From Agapetus fuscipes (Eukaryota; Arthropoda; Insecta; Trichoptera; Glossosomatidae), in contig OX637337.1 in NCBI GenBank assembly GCA_951799405.1, positions 20,458,347 to 20,522,346 on the forward strand: 64,000 nucleotides of DNA. The letters run 5' to 3'. Both the position numbers and the translations under genes were made by a program. Of the stretch, positions 33,253 through 43,284 are shown in pieces. The notes under the pieces are model-generated. The model was given only the letters and a program-made list of their open reading frames with translations, had not been told where the DNA came from and ran no database searches. Each line of letters opens with the position of its first letter. Position 1 is the stretch's first letter.

Positions 33253-34139
33253 GGCCCGGTAGTTTCATCATTAGCATACGCGCCTAATAGCATAAAAATG
33301 ACTTACTATAGCTTAAAATCTTAAAAACGGTATTTTGAAATATGCTTTAGCAAGAAAATAGACTAATAGCAACGAAATTTTTGCTAGCCAATCTTGGGGA
33401 GCATACGTTTTATGCTTTAGCTAATTCCAATATGGCGTCTTTTTTCATATGTTATTTACAGCGGATATGTAGTTGTGAGTCGAATTTTAGCAATTATTCC
33501 CTCAGAAAACACACTATATTTACTTCAATTTTGTCATAGAAAGCAACGGTTCAGATGTCGAAAGAATTACTGATTATGTTTGCAGGTGCAAATAGAAAAT
33601 ATTTCGTCTCCCTCAATGTCTCCGAGTATTTGGTAGGAACGCGGAAGAATTCACTCGGCACGTTTGAAATTATTGTCAAGCAAATCACAACGGATTTATG
33701 AACCTATCTACAACACAGTTTGTAAAATCCGTTTTTAAATGCCTCACTAATGTTTTACGCACTTATAATTTAAAATCATATCATATTATCACAGGGCGCC
33801 ATCATTGTTGACGCATTGCAGGCGGACGTCAATATGGCATCTGACAGTGTTATAAAAAAACTACCATAGACAAAAAAATCTTGAATTCGTGGCTGTTTAC
33901 CATATTATTTATGTGGCCAAATGCAGTATCTGATGTTTTTTTTTTTCATTTTTCAAGTTTTGTCACGATGGCATCAATGGAATGACGTGAGAATGACTTC
34001 GGGTATCTTCGGTATATACTAAAGATAGCCTATAGGCAAAATGGGAATGAAAATACTGTTTTGGTGTTACTATAGCATATCTCGGGCGTAAAATATGCTA
34101 TATAAACTACTTTAGCTTAAAATGTGAAACTACCGGGCC
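33253..34139. mobile_element. Harbinger-like element, about 887 bp, TTA target duplication
   Basis: Left end ggcccggtagtttcatcatt and right end gtgaaactaccgggcc are inverted repeats. TTA flanks both sides (33250-33252 and 34140-34142). TWA targets with GG-starting termini fit PIF/Harbinger elements. I find no transposase frame. Related short copies: 54493-54622 and the truncated one at 63943. Confidence 0.82.
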
Positions 34140-34164
34140 TTAGACGTTCACTTTGGTGAATCCA

Positions 34165-34325
34165 ATACTCTAAAGTATAAAACAAAACGTTTTTACTCAA
34201 CCATAGCCTTTATCAAAAAGACACTGAATCTGAAATATTGCCTCCAGTGAGTGTTTCACTTAACATATATTTTTTATAATCCTGTCATTAAGTTTAAACG
34301 TAATTTTTGTACACTTGGGTTACAA
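34165..34325. repeat. MITE H copy, second subtype, diverged
   Basis: Left ctctaaagtataaaacaaaa and ctcaaccatagcctttatc; centre cctccagtgagtgtttc; right gtcattaagtttaaacgta and acacttgggtta. Confidence 0.6.
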
Positions 34326-35024
34326 GCTTGGTACTTGTCTTTCTTAGCACCCCTCGCCTTAAGCCCCTCTCTCTGTCTTCCCGCTACCCTTCTCTTTCCT
34401 CCAATTAATACGCCTGCGGGAGCGTAAAGATAACCTTAATTTTCGGGCACTTTAAAAATGAAACGACGATAATAAAATTGCCCTTAAATGCGCGCTCACT
34501 CTTTTCACGGCCCTCCAAAAATGAAATCGCTGTAACCTTTTTCGAAATCCTGTTTCCCGAAATTGGATTTGAATTTCTGGCTGGAAAGATTAAAAGGTCC
34601 GATAAACGCCGGTGCACTAAAAAAATAACACCGTTCATTTTATTGTTATTACAATATTTTTTATCTGATTTTTGTTTTATTTTTCTTTCTTATTATCTCT
34701 TCGGTGCTTCAAAGGCTATCGCTTGTGTATCTTTTACGGTAGCTTTGATAGTTTTTCATTCCGTAGTCTAGTGTTTAACGCTACTGGCTCTTAATTAGTC
34801 TCAAGGTCGTGGGCTTGATTGTCGGTGAAGTATGTACAACAAACTTATCATTCTTTTTTCAAATAATGCCCTTTGCTGAGTTGAAAAAATCATTTATTTA
34901 TTTATTTATTTATTTATTGAAACAATATAACATGACAGTTGATACCATAAAGTTATAATGCAATACAAGTATTATAAAAATAAACAATATTTTATGCAAA
35001 AGAAATCAAAACAATATAAGTGCA

Positions 35025-37937
35025 TTATTCTAACATTCGTCTTTCTAGCAGAACCTTCCATTCACACATCAGTCCATTCATTCTAGTATTAAATATATCC
35101 AGATGTGGTGAGGACGACATCAATTCGTTTATGAGCGTTTGCGCTCGCGAAACAAATGAATTGCGAAGAATATTGGTTCGGCTCGCGGTGACATTAAAAA
35201 GCCTATGTGACCTGGCTCTGATAAATGAGTCAGGTACATAGAGCGTCAAGAAGCGGTCACTCAACACTACACAATCAACCTCACTCCTAAGAAGTTTGAG
35301 GATGAATCTCGCAAGTGCCAGTTGCCTTCTCAGGAGTAAGGAGTCAAATCCGAGGTGTCCCTGTAAGAATGCAGTGGGATATAGGTAGGGATAATATCCA
35401 TAGACTGATTTGTAATACTTTCTTAAAAACATTTTTTGTACCTGCTCTAGCATAAGAATATATTTACTCTCATGAGGAGCCCAGATTACTGCATTAGTTT
35501 CAAGGACACTTCGTACCAGTGCAGTGTATAATGTCCTAATGGCCATGGCCGACATCATTTGAGTATTACGCATGACAAACCCCAACCTCTGGTAGGCTTT
35601 GTCCCTTACATTATTGACTTGGGTATGAAAGTTAAGTTGGATGTCAAAGATAACGCCCAAGTCCCTAACGGTACCTACGCGAGTTACAAGTTCATTGGCA
35701 ATATGATATTCATGGATAAAAGGGCATTTTGCTCTAGTGAAGGACATGACTTGGCACTTTTTAATATTAAATAACAACTTATTCTGTATGCTCCAGTCGT
35801 TGACTGAAGTTATGTCGTTCTGTAGAGCAATCGCATCCATGTGATTGTTGACAGTCAGAGAAAGTTTAATGTCATCCGCAAAAATTAAAACTTTCGCCCT
35901 CTCTACTACATTAGGTAGATCATTAATAAATATTATAAACAAAAAAGGTCCTAAGTTGGACCCTTGACTAATGCCTGAGCGGGTCGTGTATTTGGGTGAC
36001 ACATACGGGCCATATTGTACGTATTGTGTTCGATTACATAGGTATGAGCAGAAGAGTTTCATCAATTTGGGGACGAATCCCATTGAGGCTAGCTTCTGAA
36101 GTAGTACATCATTGTCAACGCTGTCAAAAGCCTTTTGGAAATCGAGATATGCCACGTCAACTTGCCTCTTTCCATCCAATTGCCGTGCCAAAAGATCAAC
36201 CAGTACACCAAGGTTGGTTGTGACTGATCTGCGTGGCAAGAATGCATGTTGTGCGATGGATAAAAAAGGTTGACATTGGGGTAGCAACTTATCATGGATA
36301 ATCGTTTCAAAGATTTTTGGGAGCGTTGATAGTATGGCAATAGGTCTATAATTTTCGACATTTTCTTTTGGACCAGCTTTATGAACAGGTATCACTCTAG
36401 AGCATTTCCAAATATTTGGATAAATACCCGTGTTAATTATAATATTAAAAATGTGGAGGATTGCTGGAAGCAATAAATCCAGACACCCTTTCACATAGAA
36501 CGCAGGTATGGCATCAGGTCCGGGGGAGATACCAGGCTTGAGCTTTTTCACAGCTCTTTTCACATCAGACTCACTAATGTTTAGAACATTAACAAGGCGG
36601 CTATCAGCAGGTCTGTCAGCATTGGTTGTATTATAGTCCAGTATAGGAGCTTCAGGCAAAAACACGGACTCGAAGTGATTTGCAAACGCAGAAGCCGCAT
36701 TTGCTCCATCAAATTCGATGCCTCCGTGAGTAACCTTAGTTTTGATTCCTCCTCGGTTGCGCAGTAGATCTATGTGATGCCAGAAGTTTTTGGGGTTCTC
36801 AGCTAGATCACCAGATAGTTTATACATATAGTCCCTATGCGCACCCCGTATATCAAGTTTTATCTTAGTCCGTAGTTCCCGAAATTTGTTACGCGAGTTA
36901 ATATTGCCAGTTCGTTTCCATTTGCGGTGACAATTGGCTTTGAAAGCTATATCTTTAATAATTGTGCGCGTAAAGTATGTAGGATAGGTTCGGCTATTAG
37001 ATGTGTTACGTATTTTTTTTGGAATACATTCGTTAAAAGCATGATAATTAAGATTACAGAATATTTCTACAGCTGTATTTACATCAGTAGTGTGGAATAA
37101 GGTATTCCATTCAATTTCCCTGACGTAATAATAAAGTTTAATAAAATCGGCTTTGGCAAAGTTCCAATCCAATAGATGGTTGATGTTGGAAGGTAACATG
37201 GTGACAGCCTTATTTGTGAAGTTGTATTTAACAGAGATATGTAAGGGCGGGTGGTGGCCGTCGATTCTCACCAGTTCCTCTCCCAGCTCAGATGAACGCA
37301 CACACAATGCATCACTCAGAGTTGGACTCGTCATCACCACATCTAATAAACGATCGTTTTTATTATGTACATCATTAAATTGTTTTAGGTCACACAGAGA
37401 TAAGAAGCAATTAAAATGGTTTTTGATGTTTTCACTGGCACTATATAAATTTAAATCACCGAGAATTATAGTTCTACAACTCCCATGCTTTGAACATACT
37501 CTTTCGACTGATTCAAACCACGCCTCGTATGCCTCATCGGGAGTTCTAGGTGGCAGGTATACTACACAGATGAAAATGCTATGACCGTCAACGCAGCATT
37601 TGGCCCACAAATCTTCCACATCCTTAGTTTCGTATTCGAGTAGTCTTTCAATTTGAAATGAAGTCTTGGTGCAGAGAATCACGCCTCCTCCCTTTTTTCC
37701 CGATTCACGATCTCGCCTTAGTATAGACCAAGTTTTATGTACTAATTCAGCATCAAGGACCGAGTCATCGAGAAAGGTCTCCGTTGCCGCTACTAGGGTA
37801 GTATCTTCGGCAATCATCAAGTTGGTTCTCCATTCCTCTAGCTTTGTTTTTAGACCTCTTACATTTTGATAATATAAATTTAAAACTTCAGTTTTAGGCA
37901 ATGTTTTGCTTTTCTTTTTCTTATTTAATCTCGGCAC
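35025..37937 (-). CDS. LINE ORF2: endonuclease and reverse transcriptase, 970 residues
   Basis: The N-terminal endonuclease/phosphatase-type domain carries QNVRGL at 24-29, the glutamate of ATETF near 53, GDLNL at 160-164 and DGHHPPL at 226-232 with the catalytic histidines. Reverse transcriptase motifs follow: NYRPI at 529-533, LDFQKAFDSV at 598-607, SQGSNLGP at 657-664, the catalytic FADD at 686-689, and LGVIFD shortly after. The C-terminal part (about 770-970) is the usual LINE extension. The protein would nick the target and copy the element RNA there. The start overlaps the ORF1 end by 17 nt, so ORF2 probably depends on reinitiation or a similar mechanism. All key residues seem present, so activity is plausible but untested. 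Confidence 0.95.
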   Translation of the reverse strand: MPRLNKKKKSKTLPKTEVLNLYYQNVRGLKTKLEEWRTNLMIAEDTTLVAATETFLDDSVLDAELVHKTWSILRRDRESGKKGGGVILCTKTSFQIERLLEYETKDVEDLWAKCCVDGHSIFICVVYLPPRTPDEAYEAWFESVERVCSKHGSCRTIILGDLNLYSASENIKNHFNCFLSLCDLKQFNDVHNKNDRLLDVVMTSPTLSDALCVRSSELGEELVRIDGHHPPLHISVKYNFTNKAVTMLPSNINHLLDWNFAKADFIKLYYYVREIEWNTLFHTTDVNTAVEIFCNLNYHAFNECIPKKIRNTSNSRTYPTYFTRTIIKDIAFKANCHRKWKRTGNINSRNKFRELRTKIKLDIRGAHRDYMYKLSGDLAENPKNFWHHIDLLRNRGGIKTKVTHGGIEFDGANAASAFANHFESVFLPEAPILDYNTTNADRPADSRLVNVLNISESDVKRAVKKLKPGISPGPDAIPAFYVKGCLDLLLPAILHIFNIIINTGIYPNIWKCSRVIPVHKAGPKENVENYRPIAILSTLPKIFETIIHDKLLPQCQPFLSIAQHAFLPRRSVTTNLGVLVDLLARQLDGKRQVDVAYLDFQKAFDSVDNDVLLQKLASMGFVPKLMKLFCSYLCNRTQYVQYGPYVSPKYTTRSGISQGSNLGPFLFIIFINDLPNVVERAKVLIFADDIKLSLTVNNHMDAIALQNDITSVNDWSIQNKLLFNIKKCQVMSFTRAKCPFIHEYHIANELVTRVGTVRDLGVIFDIQLNFHTQVNNVRDKAYQRLGFVMRNTQMMSAMAIRTLYTALVRSVLETNAVIWAPHESKYILMLEQVQKMFLRKYYKSVYGYYPYLYPTAFLQGHLGFDSLLLRRQLALARFILKLLRSEVDCVVLSDRFLTLYVPDSFIRARSHRLFNVTASRTNILRNSFVSRAQTLINELMSSSPHLDIFNTRMNGLMCEWKVLLERRMLE

Positions 37938-38871
37938 GTGAGGGACGAAAAAACCATTTCTCCACCAATAGCCCTTTGGGCCAAAAAGCAGCGCTCAGGC
38001 ATTCTTCATACGCCTCAACCGGGATGCCTATTTTAAAAGAAGCGTAATTAACATCTCTCTTTTGAATTATTTTTTCAATTATACAAAGATCAGTATTTTT
38101 CAATTTTAATTTGATAAATTTATCCATATCCTCCACTGTGGTGTCCTTGCGAGCCCTCCAGACATGTAGGTACCGCTGGACAGCAGCGGGCTGCAGCGCC
38201 TCGCTGGGCTCGCCAGTGCACGGTGTACCGCGTTGCACTCGCGCAGATCGCTTGGCAACTGCACCGGCGCTAATGGTGGCGCTGATGGTGGCGTTGGTGT
38301 TGGCGCTAGTGCTGGCGCTGGCGTTTGCGTCGGTGCTAGCGCCGGCGCCAGTGCGGATGCCGGCGCCGGCGCCAGTGCTGGTGTTTGCGCTGGTGTTAGC
38401 GCTGGTGTTAGCGCTGGTGTTAGCGCCGGTGTCAGCGCCAGCGTTAGCGGTGGCGCCGGCACCGACGCTGGTGCGGGCGCTGGTTGCATCGCAGCTCAAA
38501 GAGGAAGAAGAAGAAGACGTCGCTGCTGGCGCTGGGATTTTTTTATTAATATTATTTGCAGCCTTCTGTTTTGCAGCTCTGGTTCTCACAAATGCTGCTG
38601 GTGGCGACTTAAGTACATCACTGTAGGTAGTATTGCTTGCCGGTGCAGATGCACTGGCATGTACTTGTGTAGTCCTAGCTCGCAGTTCAGTTGTCCTAGG
38701 TACCTCAAGTACCTTCTCGGCGGCGGGTCCACAGCTGCAGGTACATACCAGCGTAGTTTGTTTCAAATGTTGCTGTTCCAACCTTTTTTCAAGGCCATTC
38801 ACTGTCGTAACAAGGCCAATCAATGTCTTGTTCATCTGGTTCAGCAGTTCTAACACACCTTGCATCGACAT
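37921..38871 (-). CDS. LINE ORF1: RNA-binding-type protein, 316 residues
   Basis: The first 40 residues are heptad-like (LELLNQMNKTLIGLVTTVNG), suggesting a coiled coil. Residues about 75-215 are an Ala/Thr/Ser/Asn low-complexity tract with TSAN repeats. The C-terminal 90 residues (WRARKDTTVEDMDKFIK, YASFKIGIP, FWPKGLLVEKWFF) match the domain found at the end of ORF1 in many insect LINEs and thought to be RRM-like. No CCHC knuckles are seen. ORF1 proteins coat the element RNA. The GC-rich repeat coding for the middle tract produces long open frames on the opposite strand, which I do not count as genes. Confidence 0.88.
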   Translation of the reverse strand: MSMQGVLELLNQMNKTLIGLVTTVNGLEKRLEQQHLKQTTLVCTCSCGPAAEKVLEVPRTTELRARTTQVHASASAPASNTTYSDVLKSPPAAFVRTRAAKQKAANNINKKIPAPAATSSSSSSLSCDATSARTSVGAGATANAGADTGANTSANTSANTSANTSTGAGAGIRTGAGASTDANASASTSANTNATISATISAGAVAKRSARVQRGTPCTGEPSEALQPAAVQRYLHVWRARKDTTVEDMDKFIKLKLKNTDLCIIEKIIQKRDVNYASFKIGIPVEAYEECLSAAFWPKGLLVEKWFFRPSRAEIK

Positions 38872-39399
38872 TCCACAACAAATATGTTAAAATAAGTTAA
38901 AATAAAATAAAATGAGCGGAGCAAAAATAACACGGCACTTCACACTCCGATATTATGATGCACACGCATCATATGCCTTTTCCAAAGAACGGTCATTAAG
39001 GGTTCATCCAGCTTTACGGAAACTGGGTCTAGCTTGTGTAAATTTGCTTTATAGCGTTTAAGAAGCTGGCAGAAGGCTCTTTATGTGTGCATTACACAAA
39101 ACAGCGCTCACCAAATCAATGATTCTTATTTCTTCTTATTTTTCTTGTGTCTCTTCAGTGAAGATCATCATATCAGAAGCACTATCGATACTGCGGAATG
39201 AAAAAAAATTGCGCTGTAATATTTATTGATTCTTTTTTACTACCCACAAGAGCTTGAACAGTTTTCTCATTTTAAATTCAATGATGTAAGATCATAAGTC
39301 GAAAAAAGCAACAAACGGATCACAGTTCTTACTAAAATAACAAATCAAACCATTAGAGAATAATATTAAATTTGTAAGTAGTTTTAACCTAACGATAAA

Positions 39400-39625
39400 C
39401 GTGATCAGTTCCATCAAAACAGGGCGGGAGCATAAAATTCTCGGCACAGCAAGGCCGGAGGAGACTAGGAAGGCCAACAATTTATTCAATGGCTAGACTG
39501 TGTCAATTCAAATGCAGCCAAGACGTGCCTTGAGATTAAAGGCGATAAACAGGCAAGAGTGGAGGAGGATCCTGGATTCATCCAAAGCCCACCCACGGCT
39601 GTCGAGCTTATGATGATGATAATGT
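39400..39625 (+). pseudogene. LINE C-terminal remnant with (GAT)n tail
   Basis: One frame near 39540-39610 reads AINRQEWRRILDSSKAHPRL, similar to the last residues of several insect LINE proteins, then stop and a gatgatgataatg tail. Upstream frames are broken. Confidence 0.5.
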
Positions 39626-39749
39626 TAATAGCCTTCAGCTTTTTGTTCATTGACTTTCAATAATTTTAGAAGTCAATTACGTACAAAGTTTTCACCATAA
39701 TTTATTTTGTTCGGTCAAGGCATTTGATTGTTTCAGACTGAAAACAGAT

Positions 39750-39895
39750 TATTTTACTTACTCAACCACAGCGTTTTATTGTAAATGTAGGGAAATTGAA
39801 TCCCTCTCTAGAAGCGATGTTTTAGTTTTGGTATACTTTTTGGTAAATTCTATGATTGAGTTTGAACGTTATGTTTTATACTTGGGATCTGACTA
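39750..39895. repeat. MITE H copy, second subtype
   Basis: Left ctcaaccacagcgttttatt; centre ctctagaagcgatgttttag; right tggtaaattctatgattgag and ttttatacttggga. Confidence 0.65.
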
Positions 39896-40228
39896 TTTAA
39901 ACTGAATCTCCATTACAAAGTAAGATGTGGGTTGGTCCTTATGCTTGGTCGATTTTTAAAGTAAACGATGATCCTTGTGATAGTAGGATAGTGAATAAGT
40001 AGTTTAGGACAGCTAGTAGGTAGTAAATAATGAGTTAAGTGTCAAGGTATAAAATAATAAGGCATACTACCCAATACCCACCTTGAATATGTTAAGAAGG
40101 AGATGTAGGTTTTTTTTTTATTTAGTTAAATTATTATCAAAACAACGTTGAACAGTTTTCGTTCAATAAGAAAGGAAACTAATAAAAATTATTATTTTCC
40201 TGTTTATAATCCTAGACTAAGTTTGCAG

Positions 40229-40445
40229 TTTGGCGCCGACCTTACGCCAATCACTTCAGTTGAAGTGAGGGCATCTCAGCTTCCGAAGGCCTGGTACTCA
40301 TATTTTGTGAAGGCTGAGTGAACCTTGCCGGTATTTTATTTTGTGTTTGAAATATACACTGAAACGAGAAATCAGTTTTTATTGGTGTGAATCGAACTTG
40401 ATCTCAACGAATTCAAGCAATGTACCAACTGAGCTATCGAACGGA
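40229..40445 (-). repeat. SINE C, tail missing
   Basis: On + it runs tggcgccgaccttacgccaa, cacttcagttgaagtgaggg, ggtactcatattttgtgaag, ending with the complement of the head (taccaactgagctatcgaac). The B box is decayed (gtgtgaatcgaac on +). Confidence 0.85.
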
Positions 40446-40752
40446 TGTTTTTGTTTTTTTTAGTTGACAGTTTTAAAATTGAATGACATCAATAACTAAT
40501 TAATGCTATTGTTTTCTTAAATTAAATATGAAAAAACTCAAGATATTGGATTACAAAAGCATTTCAAAACTGCCCCGTCCACTGGTCCTTTGTGGACGCT
40601 ACATTAAAAGGGTTGCAGAAGAGTAGAGCCAGAGCTTATTGTGTCCGCTCTTCGATATTCAATGGGATCTCACGGGCCCTTCCGCATCACTTCACTCAGA
40701 AAAGTATCGACTCTTCAGCCGGAATATCTGATTTCAATATTAACTTTTCCCT

Positions 40753-40905
40753 GCCCCAAGCATAAAACATCACGTTGAAACTTAACCACCGAAAAATCTA
40801 CAGAAACGCAAATATTCCCTAGTCGCGCTCTTTTAGTTTTCATGATTTTTTGGTAAAAGCTATGACTGAGTTTAGACGGTATTGTTTGGAGCTTGAGGTC
40901 CCATT
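40753..40905. repeat. MITE H copy, second subtype
   Basis: Left ccccaagcataaaacatcac; centre ctagtcgcgctcttttagtt; right ttggtaaaagctatgactga and gtttggagcttgagg. Confidence 0.65.
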
Positions 40906-41277
40906 GCTTTAGCATATTCTGCAGAATAATGCGAGCCCCATTGAGGTTTTGCTATTTTTTTTTTGCACAACATGTCCATTTCCTTTGGATACCTTTAAAT
41001 ATGGGCAAACAAATAATTCAATGAAAAGACAGTATTTGTTATATTATTTTAAAATGCATTTCTTACTTATATGTATGAGTACCTACTGTTATATTAATTT
41101 GTATGAAGTTGAAAGTTTTTTCATGGATGTTCAAATTTGAATTTTTCATGGCGGACAAAAGTCACATGTCTTTATAACTTAAGTTCTAAGCAACTTATAC
41201 AACATTAATAATAATCCTTTGTCGTTAAAACTTTTTTGAAATGTTGAAGTATACAGATTTATTTACCGATTATATTT

Positions 41278-41350
41278 TATTCCTTGACTTATTGTAGGTA
41301 TGAAGCTGCCCTCCGATAAACTAAATGAAATAGGGTTCACTTTTGCGCAA
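41278..41350 (+). repeat. Family A 5' fragment, decayed
   Basis: attccttgacttattgtagg, gaagctgccctccgat and gggttcacttttgcg follow the A start; the rest of the unit is absent. Confidence 0.55.
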
Positions 41351-41359
41351 AAACAATGC

Positions 41360-42085
41360 AGGAAATCATTAATTTTAATAAAATATTCTTACATAAGGTT
41401 GTAGACTAGCTGTTGAAAATAAATAACCTTCCTCAAAAAAAATAAAAACAAAAATTTTCAAACCTAAAATGTTCCACACTGATAATATAAATTTACTTTT
41501 AAGGTATACCAGTGACTTATTTTTAATATGAAAATAATGGTATTTTTTTCTTGAATTCTTCAAAACAATTGTATAGTGTCAGTTTATTTAATTTTGTATT
41601 CTAAGAACAAAAAATAGAAATAGTTTTCATAGAAAAACCTCATCTTGTTTCTTGATTGTTTTCTTGCTCCTGCTTTTATTATTACGAACTATGAAACAGG
41701 GTAATCCTGTTATATTGTGACGTCGTCTAGGGTAACAACATGTTTTTCTCGTGTCAACGCAGCTTAATAACTTTTCACACGGAGGAGGGAAGAGCATTTT
41801 TATTATGCTCGTCTCATCTCGGCCGTACGTGTCGCCTTATAATGGATTGTTTCACGTAGACAGTGTGCATGTGCTTTAGGACAGCTAGCAAGTGGTTAGT
41901 TGCGCATTTTTCTCGTAAAAAATAAAAGTGATGTAGTTGAAACTTTATAAAAAATATATATAAAAACAGCTTTATTTACAAAAAAAATATTTAAAGTCTT
42001 ATGATTATGTACATTTAAAGGGAATGTTCTAGTACAAGCTAAAACTCAAAATTAATTATAAATTTAGGATTTTCAATGAACCATC
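41360..42085. other. No gene seen
   Basis: AT-rich with a less AT-rich patch at about 41755-41870; no recognised element. Confidence 0.4.
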
Positions 42086-42088
42086 GTT

Positions 42089-42222
42089 GGAGAACCTACT
42101 TTATTCTGACATGTTGCTAGTGTTGAAACGCCAACGCTTTCAGGAGACACCCTTGTTTTGCAGTAGTCAAAGATGAATTGGGTTGTACCACCAACGAAAC
42201 ATCGAGAATAAAGAAAGTTCTC
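42089..42222. repeat. Fold-back palindrome
   Basis: ggagaacctactttattctg at the left is complementary to agaataaagaaagttctcc at the right, with weaker pairing inward (gacatgttgc against aacgaaacatcg). Confidence 0.55.
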
Positions 42223-42887
42223 CATTTATTAGTTTGTTCAAAATTAACATTAATTTTTAAAACTACCAAATTCGTTCATTTTCAATTTTACTTTAAGCAA
42301 TTTATTATGGCATGTGCTTATAAAAATAAAGGTAAAACCGGTTCCAGAATCTAGGGCTTTCTTTCATTCTAAATGAACGTGATTTTTTTTATGTACCTAT
42401 CATGCAAACTATTATACCTTACATGCCTCATAATAATTATAATGAAATGAAAATGCTTGCGAAAGGAATACATTTCTCACTGGTCCCGTGTAAATGTGGA
42501 TTAAGGCTGTGTTTTGTTTTCTTGTTGGGCGTTTGGTATTAAAAACTAACAGTATGACAGCGCATCGGTGGGAAAGGCTTCGTGGCCACTTTATTAAAAT
42601 CTGATCACACGCCTCATCCCTTAACCAAGTATCTCAGTTATCTCCTTCTTTTTGTGTCTTGTCAGGTCCCCTTGACGTTGACTATCACTTGAGAGGTAGG
42701 CCTCTCGGTGCTGGGCAGCTCTGAACAGTTCCTCCACAGTCTACAATACCGTCCAGTCCCAGATATTCCTGAACCAGGAACTCTTTGCCTCCCAAAACGG
42801 TTTTTTACTCAAAAATGGTTTTAAAACTTATTGACCCTCTTTTTGTCTAGTAAGGATCAGGTGCAAGGACTTTATACAATCCTTTAC

Positions 42888-43030
42888 CCCAAGAATAAAA
42901 GTTGATGGTTGGAATCAACCATAGCGTTTTACCAAAAAAATGTAGTGAATTATAACGCTGACTCAAAGAACGGTTTTAGCATAAATTATATACATTTTTG
43001 AGTAAAAATGCAATGTTTGAGCTTAAAGAT
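42888..43030. repeat. MITE H copy, second subtype
   Basis: Left taccccaagaataaaagttg and caaccatagcgttttaccaa; right gagtaaaaatgcaatgtttg. Confidence 0.65.
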
Positions 43031-43079
43031 TAAATTTAAACCTTAATATAAGCAATCCCAATAAGGTAAGAATAACGAT

Positions 43080-43283
43080 GCACTTTTGCTTTTGGGCATT
43101 TTGGGCAAGTCCGATACTTTTTCCGTTTTTTTTCAAAACCAACATCAATCGCCACTTCCTTGCAACGCCTCGCGACAGAAGCAACAATACAAGCAACACC
43201 TCTAGGGCACCCTTCCAGGGTGACCTAGACCACAAAGACTCAAGAATTGGGGAGTCTCCCGCACAGGATTCCTTTAAAAAAAA
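43080..43283 (+). mobile_element. LINE 3' tail fragment (same family as 28798-29195)
   Basis: Encodes KTNINRHFLATPRDR in one frame, then cacctctagggcaccctt and ggggagtctcccgcacagga with an A-rich end. Confidence 0.75.
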
Positions 43284-43284
43284 C

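Larger units (their letters stand above)
34894..38967 (-). mobile_element. Apparently full-length two-ORF LINE, about 4.07 kb
   Basis: Minus-strand order: short 5' leader (38967-38872), ORF1 (38871-37921), ORF2 (37937-35025), about 100 bp of 3' UTR, and a (TAAA)n tail visible on + as atttatttattt at 34890-34919. Both frames are uninterrupted, which suggests recent insertion. It sits in a SINE D with atcat (34889-34893 and 38968-38972) as a possible 5-bp target duplication. Protein architecture fits the Jockey/CR1-like group; exact clade not determined. Confidence 0.9.
34757..39122 (+). repeat. SINE D split by a full-length LINE
   Basis: The head (tccgtagtctagtgtttaac, aaggtcgtgggcttgattg) and first body part (ccctttgctgagttgaaaaa) occupy 34757-34893. 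The rest (gaacggtcattaagggttca, gcgctcaccaaatcaatg) resumes at 38968. A five-base atcat is present on both sides of the LINE. Confidence 0.8.

Noticed and set aside
35020..37869. Plus-strand open frames across the LINE
   Set aside because: Antisense shadows of ORF2, which has endonuclease and reverse transcriptase motifs.
38106..38853. Alanine/glycine/valine-rich frames opposite LINE ORF1
   Set aside because: By-products of the GC-rich repeat in ORF1, which alone has a recognised domain and fits the LINE layout.
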